Shown here piece by piece: positions 1-4,774 of a DNA stretch of 5,665 nt (positions are counted from its first letter, which is position 1; each line of letters starts with the position of its first letter). The stretch comes from Syntrophomonas sp. UBA5432. GTDB lineage: Bacteria > Bacillota > Syntrophomonadia > Syntrophomonadales > Syntrophomonadaceae. A model generated the notes under the pieces. It saw only the letters and a list, made by a program, of their open reading frames with translations. It did not search any database and was not told the DNA's origin. The stretch spans positions 3,738 through 9,402 of the forward strand of contig DIRQ01000103.1 in the NCBI GenBank assembly GCA_002424365.1. The letters run 5' to 3'. The translations under genes and the position numbers were made by a program.

Positions 1-110
1 CAGACAACTGTTTTGGTTCGTCTCCTCACCCCTTACTCTAAACAACCAACTAAAGTTACATAAAAGACCATGTTGCAAGATAACTAATACCTTCAAATCT
101 CCACTCTACT
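1..110. other. Region downstream of ribH, no gene or terminator seen
   Basis: After the ribH stop codon the minus strand runs through a GTAGAGTAGAGTGGAG stretch and A/T-rich sequence, then enters the inverted repeat copy at 24-45. I see no stable GC-rich stem followed by a U-tract, so the operon end or a further gene must lie beyond the window edge. No start codon with a ribosome binding site is evident on either strand. Confidence 0.5.
24..45 (+). repeat. Inverted repeat copy downstream of ribH
   Basis: Read on the plus strand this starts CCTCACCCCTTACTC and ends TAAACAA. It differs from the copy at 2521-2542 (minus strand) at a single base. A GGTT a few bases upstream is also shared, with a small length difference. 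The element sits about 65 bases beyond the ribH stop codon and looks like one member of a dispersed intergenic repeat family. Confidence 0.8.
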
Positions 111-572
111 CTACAGTTGCCTGAGCAGGTTCACCATCTCAATGGCGGTTAAGGCTGCATCTACTCCCTTATTCCCCGCTTTGGTCCCGGCTCTTTCAAT
201 GGCCTGCTCGATAGTATCTGCAGTGATAACCCCATATACCACCGGCACACCAGTGTTCAAACCTACTTGGGCTATACCTTTGGTAACTTCTGCGGAAACA
301 TATTCAAAGTGGGGGGTAGCTCCGCGGATTACTGCTCCCAGGCAAATCACCGCATCATATCCCCGGGTAGTCATCTTTTGAGCCACCAGGGGCATTTCAA
401 AAGCACCGGGAACCCAAGCTATTTCCACATTATCAAGGTTTACATCATGCCTGCTTAAGGTATCCAGACAGCCTGATAACAGTTTGTTGGTAATAAATTC
501 GTTAAAGCGGGATACTATAATAGCTATTTTCTGATTATCTCCCAGTAATTTTCCTTCATAAATCTTGCTCAA
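111..572 (-). CDS. ribH: 6,7-dimethyl-8-ribityllumazine synthase, 153 aa, TTG start
   Basis: Lumazine synthase condenses the ribitylamino-pyrimidinedione with dihydroxybutanone phosphate, the penultimate step of riboflavin synthesis. The family signatures are all present: SRFNEFIT at 21-28, VPGAFEMP at 54-61, GAVIRGATPHFEYV at 79-92 and IERAGTKAGNKG at 125-136. H88 matches the catalytic histidine position and R127 the phosphate-binding arginine of the Bacillus enzyme. Length is typical for subunits that form the 60-mer or pentamer. The first codon is TTG at 572, with GGAGGTG six bases upstream. The next in-frame methionine would remove conserved residues, so the TTG is preferred. It is the last rib gene in the window. 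Confidence 0.97.
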   Translation of the reverse strand: MSKIYEGKLLGDNQKIAIIVSRFNEFITNKLLSGCLDTLSRHDVNLDNVEIAWVPGAFEMPLVAQKMTTRGYDAVICLGAVIRGATPHFEYVSAEVTKGIAQVGLNTGVPVVYGVITADTIEQAIERAGTKAGNKGVDAALTAIEMVNLLRQL

Positions 573-578
573 CTACTG

Positions 579-585
579 CACCTCC
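579..585 (-). promoter_or_regulatory. Ribosome binding site of ribH
   Basis: GGAGGTG stands six bases before the TTG at 572, in the 25-base gap after ribBA. It supports TTG as the true start of ribH. Confidence 0.85.
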
Positions 586-597
586 AAAAATATTTTA

Positions 598-1794
598 TTA
601 TAGATGGGCCAGCAAATGCCCCATCTTCTCTTTCTTGGTTGTTAAATAGCGGCGATTTTCTACCTTACTATCCATTTCAATAGGAACCCTTTCTATAACC
701 TCCAAACCGTATCCTTCCAATCCCCTGATTTTCTTGGGGTTATTGGTCATAAGGCGCATCTTCTTTAGCCCCAAATCTACCAGAATCTGAGCTCCTATTC
801 CGTAATCCCGCAGGTCTGCTGGAAATCCCAGTTCGATATTGGCTTCCACGGTATCACGCCCGTTATCTTGAAGTTTATAAGCCCTAATTTTATTAACCAG
901 GCCGATTCCACGTCCTTCCTGACGCATGTAGAGTAAAACTCCCTTACCCTCCCTTTCAATCATACTAAGGGCCGTTGCCAGTTGTTCGCCACAGTCACAG
1001 CGGCTGGAACCGAAAACATCCCCGGTCAAACATTCGGAATGAACTCTGACCAACACCGGCTCATCCGGTTCCCATACCCCTTTAACCAGTGCAATGTGTC
1101 CTTTTCCATCCAGCAGAGATTCATAGGCAACTGCGGTAAAATCTCCATACATGGTGGGCAGCCTGGCATCATCGACCCGGACAACCAGTTTCTCGGTACG
1201 GCGCCTATATTCAATCAGGTCGGCAATAGTAATTATCTTCATGTCATACTTTTGGGCGAATTCAAACAGTTGCGGAACCCGGGCCATAGTACCATCATCA
1301 TTCATTATTTCACAGATTACTGCCGCCGGGTAAAGTCCGGCCAGTTTGGCCAGGTCGATGGAACCTTCAGTATGACCAGTTCTGCGTAAAACGCCTCCTT
1401 CTTTATATCTTAAAGGGAAAATATGTCCCGGCTTTCTAAAATCCTGGGGTTGGCTGTTCAAATTTATCAGGGCAGCTACGGTTTCTGCCCGTTCAAAAGC
1501 TGAAATTCCGGTAGTGGTAGTCTTATAATCAACTGATACGGTAAAGGCAGTTTCATGATTATCAGTATTATCCAGTACCATGGGTCTGATTTCCAGCTCA
1601 TCCAGTCTTTCACCGGTCATAGGTACACATATAAGTCCTTTAGCATGGGTAGCCATAAAGTTAATAATATCAGAACTGGCCTTTTCTGCTGCTACTACAA
1701 TATCTCCTTCGTTTTCCCGGTCCTCATCATCGACTATGATAATCATTTTACCTTCTTGTACATCTTTAATTGCTTCTTCGATAGTATTAAACAA
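598..1794 (-). CDS. ribBA: Bifunctional DHBP synthase / GTP cyclohydrolase II, 398 aa, TTG start
   Basis: RibBA makes both precursors of riboflavin: its N-terminal half converts ribulose-5-phosphate to 3,4-dihydroxy-2-butanone 4-phosphate, and its C-terminal half opens GTP. The first domain (about 1-200) carries DDEDRENEGD at 22-31 and RRTGHTEGS at 137-145 with H141 and E143. The second (about 205-398) carries the zinc cysteines C255, C266 and C268 with the family's C-x10-C-x-C spacing, then RQEGRGIGL at 291-299 and DLRDYGIGAQ at 327-336. Both active sites look complete. The frame is open back to an ATG at 1869, but that start would add 25 unrelated residues and overlap ribE by 62 bases. The TTG at 1794 gives MFNTIEEAI, the usual family beginning, and has AAGGAGGT seven bases upstream. 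Thirteen bases separate it from ribE and 25 from ribH. Confidence 0.97.
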   Translation of the reverse strand: MFNTIEEAIKDVQEGKMIIIVDDEDRENEGDIVVAAEKASSDIINFMATHAKGLICVPMTGERLDELEIRPMVLDNTDNHETAFTVSVDYKTTTTGISAFERAETVAALINLNSQPQDFRKPGHIFPLRYKEGGVLRRTGHTEGSIDLAKLAGLYPAAVICEIMNDDGTMARVPQLFEFAQKYDMKIITIADLIEYRRRTEKLVVRVDDARLPTMYGDFTAVAYESLLDGKGHIALVKGVWEPDEPVLVRVHSECLTGDVFGSSRCDCGEQLATALSMIEREGKGVLLYMRQEGRGIGLVNKIRAYKLQDNGRDTVEANIELGFPADLRDYGIGAQILVDLGLKKMRLMTNNPKKIRGLEGYGLEVIERVPIEMDSKVENRRYLTTKKEKMGHLLAHL

Positions 1795-1801
1795 CGCTAA
1801 T

Positions 1802-1809
1802 ACCTCCTT
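1802..1809 (-). promoter_or_regulatory. Ribosome binding site that decides the ribBA start
   Basis: AAGGAGGT, a full-length Shine-Dalgarno match, lies across the ribE stop codon and seven bases before the TTG at 1794. Its strength probably compensates for the weak start codon. It argues against the ATG at 1869, which lies inside ribE. Confidence 0.88.
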
Positions 1810-2455
1810 ATAAGAATCCGTTTTCAGCCAAAAACGAGACGCTAAGATTGCTTGTTTCCTTATCGCCACCTGTCTTTAATAATTTTTCAATATATCTTCC
1901 CAGAATATCACTCTCCAGGTTAACGTAATCCCCTGCCTGCTTAAAGCCTAATATGGTTTTATCAGCACTATGTGGTATTAGTGACACGGTAAAGCTATCG
2001 GCCAAAACATTAATAACGGTAAGACTAACTCCATCAACCGCAATGGAACCCTTGGGTACAGTATAATTAAGAACCTCAGCGGGAGCTTGTATGGTATAAA
2101 CATAGGCGATATCGTACTTGTCTTTGGCCTTAATAATCCCTATACCATCGACATGACCCTGTACAATATGTCCACCCAGACGGTCCCCTACTCGTAAGGC
2201 CCGTTCCAGATTAACATAATCACCTGATTTAAGGTTTTTCAAAGCGGTTTTATTCATGGTCTCAGGCATGACATCGGCAGTAAAATGTTGCAGGTCATTA
2301 TTGGTTACAGTTAAACATACCCCGTTTACGGCAATGCTATCGCCCAGGTTAACGTTATAGAGAATAGATTCTGCCTGTATATCAATTTCAAAGGATAGGG
2401 CTCTCCTTCTAATGTTCCGGACCTTGCCCATTGATTCAACTATTCCAGTAAACAT
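1808..2455 (-). CDS. ribE: Riboflavin synthase, alpha-type, 215 aa
   Basis: This enzyme catalyses the last step, the dismutation of two 6,7-dimethyl-8-ribityllumazine molecules into riboflavin and the pyrimidine intermediate that RibH reuses. The protein begins with the hallmark MFTGIVE and shows the internal duplication of the family: GDSIAVNGVCLTV in the N-terminal barrel and GSIAVDGVSLTV in the C-terminal barrel, with GGHIVQGHVDGIG between them. Length is typical for the homotrimeric enzyme. The ATG start is preceded by GAGGG at 2470-2466, about ten bases away, a rather long spacing, so translation initiation may be moderate. The stop codon overlaps the ribBA ribosome binding site. The gene is separated from ribD by 264 bases of repeat-rich DNA, but its position keeps the Bacillus operon order. 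Confidence 0.97.
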   Translation of the reverse strand: MFTGIVESMGKVRNIRRRALSFEIDIQAESILYNVNLGDSIAVNGVCLTVTNNDLQHFTADVMPETMNKTALKNLKSGDYVNLERALRVGDRLGGHIVQGHVDGIGIIKAKDKYDIAYVYTIQAPAEVLNYTVPKGSIAVDGVSLTVINVLADSFTVSLIPHSADKTILGFKQAGDYVNLESDILGRYIEKLLKTGGDKETSNLSVSFLAENGFL

Positions 2456-2520
2456 TTAACTTAGTCCCTCGATTCTTTTCTTTTATTTAGATTCTGGTTA
2501 GGTACTTGTTTTTTAATGAC

Positions 2521-2542
2521 TTGTTTAGAGTTAGGGGTGAGG
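2521..2542 (-). repeat. Inverted repeat copy upstream of ribE
   Basis: Read on the minus strand this starts CCTCACCCCTAACTC and ends TAAACAA, 22 bases in all. It matches bases 24-45 of the plus strand at 21 of 22 positions. It forms part of the left arm of the foldback next to it. The two copies face each other on either side of ribE-ribBA-ribH. Confidence 0.8.
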
Positions 2543-2577
2543 GGTAACCGCTTCGCACCTTATTCCTTACTCCTTAC
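2531..2577 (+). repeat. Imperfect foldback repeat between ribD and ribE
   Basis: On the plus strand 2533-2547 pairs with 2560-2574 in fifteen successive pairs, four of them G-U. After one T-T mismatch two further pairs follow (2531-2530 with 2576-2577). The loop is twelve bases. Both arms are built of GTTAGGG/GTGAGGG and CTTACTC-like words with roughly seven-base spacing. As with the neighbouring foldback, the wobble pairs are possible only in plus-strand RNA. There is no U-tract beside it in the direction of the operon, so it is not read as a terminator. Confidence 0.55.
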
Positions 2578-2619
2578 GCCTCTGCTCGTCCGGGCACATG
2601 GATTCCCCCCTACACCATC

Positions 2620-2770
2620 GGAAGTTAGACGTTGGATGTCTGATGTCTAATGTCTAACATATTCGACTTCTGGCCTCTGATTTCCGACGTCCGACGACTT
2701 ATGACTGACGACTAATCCGTTAACCTTCCGATATCCGACCTCTGACTTCCGTTCTCAGACCTCCGATATA
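2620..2770. repeat. Degenerate 7-base periodic repeat tract spanning the ribD 3' end
   Basis: About 150 bases are built from loosely related heptamers. Examples on the plus strand are GTTGGAT-GTCTGAT, GTCTAAT-GTCTAAC, ATTTCCG-ACGTCCG, ATGACTG-ACGACTA and CGACCTC-TGACTTC. The recurring core is a GTC/GAC or CTC word at seven-base steps, with drift and occasional phase shifts. The tract begins inside the last codons of ribD, covers its stop codon, and runs on into the ribD-ribE gap. It shows no gene and no CRISPR-like spacing. It resembles a decayed short tandem repeat or dispersed intergenic repeat; I cannot assign it to a named family. Confidence 0.75.
2624..2658 (+). repeat. 16-bp foldback inside the heptamer tract
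   Basis: Read on the plus strand, bases 2624-2639 pair with 2643-2658 around the three-base loop CTG: sixteen successive pairs, twelve Watson-Crick and four G-U. On the minus strand, the direction of the riboflavin transcript, those four positions become A-C mismatches, so the structure is strong only in plus-strand RNA. It may arise simply because the heptamer units here (GTTAGAC, GTCTAAC) are partial reverse complements of each other. Confidence 0.6.
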
Positions 2771-3862
2771 TCCGGTAATCGCTATGTCCTCATCAAAACG
2801 TTGTATTTCCATCAAGTTTACCGGCAGGGCGTCTTTAAGGTGTAGTATTCCCCTGCCCCCTACCGGTGTTGGTGATTCCCTGCCCCCTACGATTTTTGGG
2901 GCTATAAACCAGTAAACTTTATCAATTAACCCTTTTTCTATCAGGGAGCCGTTTATTTCCCCGCCACCTTCCACCAGTAAGGTCGTAATCTCCATTTCTC
3001 CCAATACCCGCAAAACCTCTTCCAGGGGCAGCTTGTCTTCATCAACAGCCAACTGGACTATGGTTAAACCAGCCTCCTGTAGAAATGCTTTACGGGTGGC
3101 ATCAGCCTGTTGGCCGCAAAATACTATGGTTTTCAGCTGTTTGGCCGTCTTAACTATCTTACTGGAATGGGGCAGGTCTAAATTACTATCTATTATTACT
3201 CTGATGGGATCCCGGCTATCCTTATTTTCCAGGCGGGTATTAAGCATGGGGTCATCTTTTAATACTGTACCTATTCCCACCATAATAGCGTCATAAACAT
3301 TACGTAGTTGGTGTACATATTTTCGCGACGTTTCACCGCTAATCCATCTGGAATCACCGGTACTAGTAGCAATTTTTCCATCCAGGGTCATGGCCACTTT
3401 CAGGCTTACCAGGGGTGTTCTCGTTTTAATGTATTTAAAGAAAGCAAGGTTTAATTTCCAGGCCTCCTGCTCTAACACCCCGGTGCAGGTTTCTATACCA
3501 GCGTCTTGTAAAATCTTTAAACCCCTCCCGGATACCTGGGGATTAGGGTCCAAACCTGCAACTACTACCCGTTTTACTCCTGACCGGATTATAGCATCGG
3601 CACAGGGGGGAGTCCTGCCGTAATGGCTGCAGGGTTCCAAATTGACATAAAGGGTAGCGTTCCGGGCAGCATCTCCCGCTGCCTGTAATGCATGTATCTC
3701 AGCATGGGGAGTACCGGCTTTCAAATGATAACCTTCCCCAATGATCTGATTATCCTTAACTAAAACTGCACCCACCATAGGATTAGGACTGGTTCTTCCC
3801 TGAGCCCGGGCAGCTAAATCAAGTGTTCTTTGCATATATTTTTCATCTTCATTACTTGTCAT
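2720..3862 (-). CDS. ribD: Bifunctional riboflavin biosynthesis protein RibD (deaminase plus reductase), 380 aa
   Basis: RibD deaminates 2,5-diamino-6-ribosylamino-pyrimidinone 5'-phosphate and then reduces the ribosyl side chain with NADPH, the second and third steps from GTP. The N-terminal deaminase domain (about 1-145) has the zinc site HAE at 53-55 with C78 and C87 in the LEPCSHYGRTPPC motif; E55 is the expected proton shuttle. The C-terminal reductase domain (about 150-366) has VAMTLDGKIA (156-165), SRWISG (171-176), VGIGTVLKDDPMLN (195-208) and LLVEGGGEINGSL (295-307). The ATG start has GGGAG six bases upstream, just after the riboswitch terminator. It is the first gene of the riboflavin operon. 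The family's usual end is near the GYI at 364-366; the following 14 residues are encoded by a degenerate 7-base repeat tract that continues past the stop codon, so the tail looks acquired. The catalytic domains are intact. Confidence 0.97.
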   Translation of the reverse strand: MTSNEDEKYMQRTLDLAARAQGRTSPNPMVGAVLVKDNQIIGEGYHLKAGTPHAEIHALQAAGDAARNATLYVNLEPCSHYGRTPPCADAIIRSGVKRVVVAGLDPNPQVSGRGLKILQDAGIETCTGVLEQEAWKLNLAFFKYIKTRTPLVSLKVAMTLDGKIATSTGDSRWISGETSRKYVHQLRNVYDAIMVGIGTVLKDDPMLNTRLENKDSRDPIRVIIDSNLDLPHSSKIVKTAKQLKTIVFCGQQADATRKAFLQEAGLTIVQLAVDEDKLPLEEVLRVLGEMEITTLLVEGGGEINGSLIEKGLIDKVYWFIAPKIVGGRESPTPVGGRGILHLKDALPVNLMEIQRFDEDIAITGYIGGLRTEVRGRISEG

Positions 3863-3877
3863 AAGATACTCCCGGTT

Positions 3878-3910
3878 AAAATAAAATAACCCGATTAAGT
3901 ATCGGGTTAT
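3878..3910 (-). terminator. Intrinsic terminator controlled by the FMN riboswitch
   Basis: A perfect 10-bp stem, ATAACCCGAT / ATCGGGTTAT, closes a five-base loop (3910-3886 on the minus strand) and is followed directly by TTTATTTT. The U-tract ends a few bases before the ribD Shine-Dalgarno GGGAG (3873-3869), so the stem does not cover the ribosome binding site. Regulation is therefore more likely transcriptional than translational: FMN binding would favour this stem and stop transcription before ribD. Confidence 0.92.
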
Positions 3911-3928
3911 GGGCGCAAGCGATCAGCA

Positions 3929-3948
3929 GACTGTATACAGGTACAGCC
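3929..3948 (-). promoter_or_regulatory. Expression-platform hairpin between aptamer and terminator
   Basis: On the minus strand GGCTGTA (3948-3942) can pair with TACAGTC (3935-3929) around a six-base loop, with one G-U pair. It lies between the riboswitch and the terminator. It may be a simple spacer stem that brings the aptamer 3' end close to the terminator. The antiterminator itself could be GGATGGG at the aptamer 3' end (3971-3965) pairing with CCCAT-aa-CC at 3913-3905, which would take the 5' arm of the terminator. That pairing is short and is inference only. Confidence 0.4.
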
Positions 3949-3954
3949 AACTAC

Positions 3955-4068
3955 GCTATCTCCTCCCATCCAGACTTTTACTGTCGGCCCCGGAATTACA
4001 CCGAATCATGCCTTACGGCTTGCGGGCTTTACCGCCGATAGGGACTTCCACCCATCCCCGAAGAAAGC
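3955..4068 (-). promoter_or_regulatory. FMN riboswitch (RFN element) upstream of ribD
   Basis: The minus strand matches the RFN consensus closely. It reads CTTCGGGG near 4063-4056, the ATCGGCGGTAAAGCCCGC block near 4038-4021, GATTCGGTGTAATTCCGGGG in the centre, GCCGACAGTAAAAGTCTGG, and GGATGGGAGGAGATAGC at the 3' end. The closing P1 helix pairs 4068-4060 with 3955-3963, nine positions with a single U-U mismatch near the middle. The family binds flavin mononucleotide and lowers expression of riboflavin synthesis or transport genes when FMN is plentiful. Its place directly ahead of ribD, followed by an intrinsic terminator, indicates control by transcription attenuation over ribD-ribE-ribBA-ribH. 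Confidence 0.97.
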
Positions 4069-4090
4069 TTAATCTATTTCATTTTTTCTA

Positions 4091-4119
4091 ATACTAACAT
4101 TACTACCTTTACCGGTCAA
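4091..4119 (-). promoter_or_regulatory. Candidate sigma-A promoter for the riboflavin operon
   Basis: Reading the minus strand, TTGACC (4119-4114) is separated by 17 bases from TAGTAT (4096-4091), which is preceded by TG one base upstream as in an extended -10 element. The -35 matches consensus at five of six positions and the -10 at four of six. The -35 overlaps the last codons of rpe. Transcription would begin near 4084, a short distance before the riboswitch, which is where an operon promoter is expected. This is inference from sequence; read-through from rsgA-rpe is also possible because no terminator follows rpe. Confidence 0.55.
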
Positions 4120-4774
4120 GACCAGTATTAATAACTCTAAGGCTGTGGACTGCAGCCTCTGGAGAATCCGACTTAAAAATATAGGAACCGGCAACTAACA
4201 CATTAGCCCCTGCTTTTACCGTATCTTTAGCTATTCCAGCGTTTATGCCGCCATCCACTTCCAGGTAGATAGGCCTGGATATTTGTTCTAACATTTGACT
4301 TGCCCTATAAATCTTATTTATACTGGAGGGAATAAATTTCTGCCCGCCGAATCCGGGATTAACTGTCATCAGCAACAAGAGGTCAATCTCTTCGATGATA
4401 TCCTCCAGCAGGTCTACCGGTGTAGCCGGGTTTAAAGCTACCCCGGCCATCAGGCCCAAATCTTTTATCTGGTTAACTACCCGATTTAAATGGGTACAAG
4501 CCTCCAGATGAACGGTAATGACATCTGCTCCTGCCTGGGCAAAAGCAGGTATCATTAACTGGGGTTGTTCTATCATCAGGTGAACATCAAGCAGCAGCTT
4601 TGTTTCCTGGTGGATATCCGCCACTACCTGCGGGCCGATAGTAATGTTAGGAACAAAATGTCCATCCATTACATCTATATGTAACCAGTCTGCACCAGCG
4701 TTTTCTACAATCTTAATATCTTCCCCCAGCCGGGCAAAGTTGGCTGATAGGATAGAGGGAGCAATTAATATCAA
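4109..4774 (-). CDS. rpe: Ribulose-phosphate 3-epimerase, 221 aa, TTG start
   Basis: Rpe interconverts ribulose-5-phosphate and xylulose-5-phosphate in the pentose phosphate pathway, as a cytosolic metal-dependent TIM barrel. Family motifs are present in order: IAPSILSANF at the N-terminus, HIDVMDGHFVPN near residues 32-43, DVHLMI near 63-68, VNPGFGGQKF near 138-147 and LEVDGGI near 171-177. The expected metal ligands and acid/base residues are present (H32, D34, H65, D174). A longer frame begins with GTG at 4783, but the TTG at 4774 is the better start: it gives MILIAPSIL, matching the usual MIKIAPSIL beginning, and it has GAGGTG six bases upstream, whereas the GTG sits inside that ribosome binding site. 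The TTG overlaps the rsgA stop as TTGA, which points to translational coupling. No terminator is visible between rpe and the riboflavin leader. Confidence 0.95.
   Translation of the reverse strand: MILIAPSILSANFARLGEDIKIVENAGADWLHIDVMDGHFVPNITIGPQVVADIHQETKLLLDVHLMIEQPQLMIPAFAQAGADVITVHLEACTHLNRVVNQIKDLGLMAGVALNPATPVDLLEDIIEEIDLLLLMTVNPGFGGQKFIPSSINKIYRASQMLEQISRPIYLEVDGGINAGIAKDTVKAGANVLVAGSYIFKSDSPEAAVHSLRVINTGLDR

Larger units (their letters stand above)
2456..2719. other. ribD-ribE intergenic region, repeat-rich, no gene seen
   Basis: These 264 bases contain the end of the heptamer tract, two foldbacks, one copy of the inverted repeat, and an A-rich stretch leading to ribE. The part at 2578-2619 reads on the minus strand as GTGTAGGGGGGAATCCATG then TGCCCGG; it resembles a decayed GGGG...GCCC hairpin but is too imperfect to call. 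No open frame with a ribosome binding site, no convincing promoter and no U-tract terminator is visible on the minus strand, so ribE is presumably reached by read-through from ribD. In Bacillus-type rib operons this junction is usually much shorter. Confidence 0.65.

Noticed and set aside
982..1389. 135-residue plus-strand open frame and other plus-strand frames within genes
   Set aside because: They are antisense to well-conserved rib genes, lack Shine-Dalgarno sites and show no family motifs; they are coding shadows.
1795..1869. N-terminal extension of RibBA from the ATG at 1869
   Set aside because: It overlaps ribE, lacks a ribosome binding site, encodes residues not like the family, and a strong Shine-Dalgarno with TTG lies at the family's usual start.
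24..2542. Insertion sequence or transposon with terminal inverted repeats
   Set aside because: No transposase lies between the repeats and the enclosed genes are a conserved core part of the rib operon; no target-site duplication was seen.
2531..2577. Intrinsic terminator between ribD and ribE
   Set aside because: On the operon strand the stem loses four pairs to A-C mismatches and no U-tract follows it directly.
2620..2770. CRISPR array or phage attachment site
   Set aside because: The repeat period is only about seven bases with no conserved repeat and no spacers, and no integrase or Cas gene is nearby.
3909..4091. 60-residue plus-strand open frame
   Set aside because: It lies over the FMN riboswitch on the opposite strand, has no convincing ribosome binding site and no recognisable protein features.
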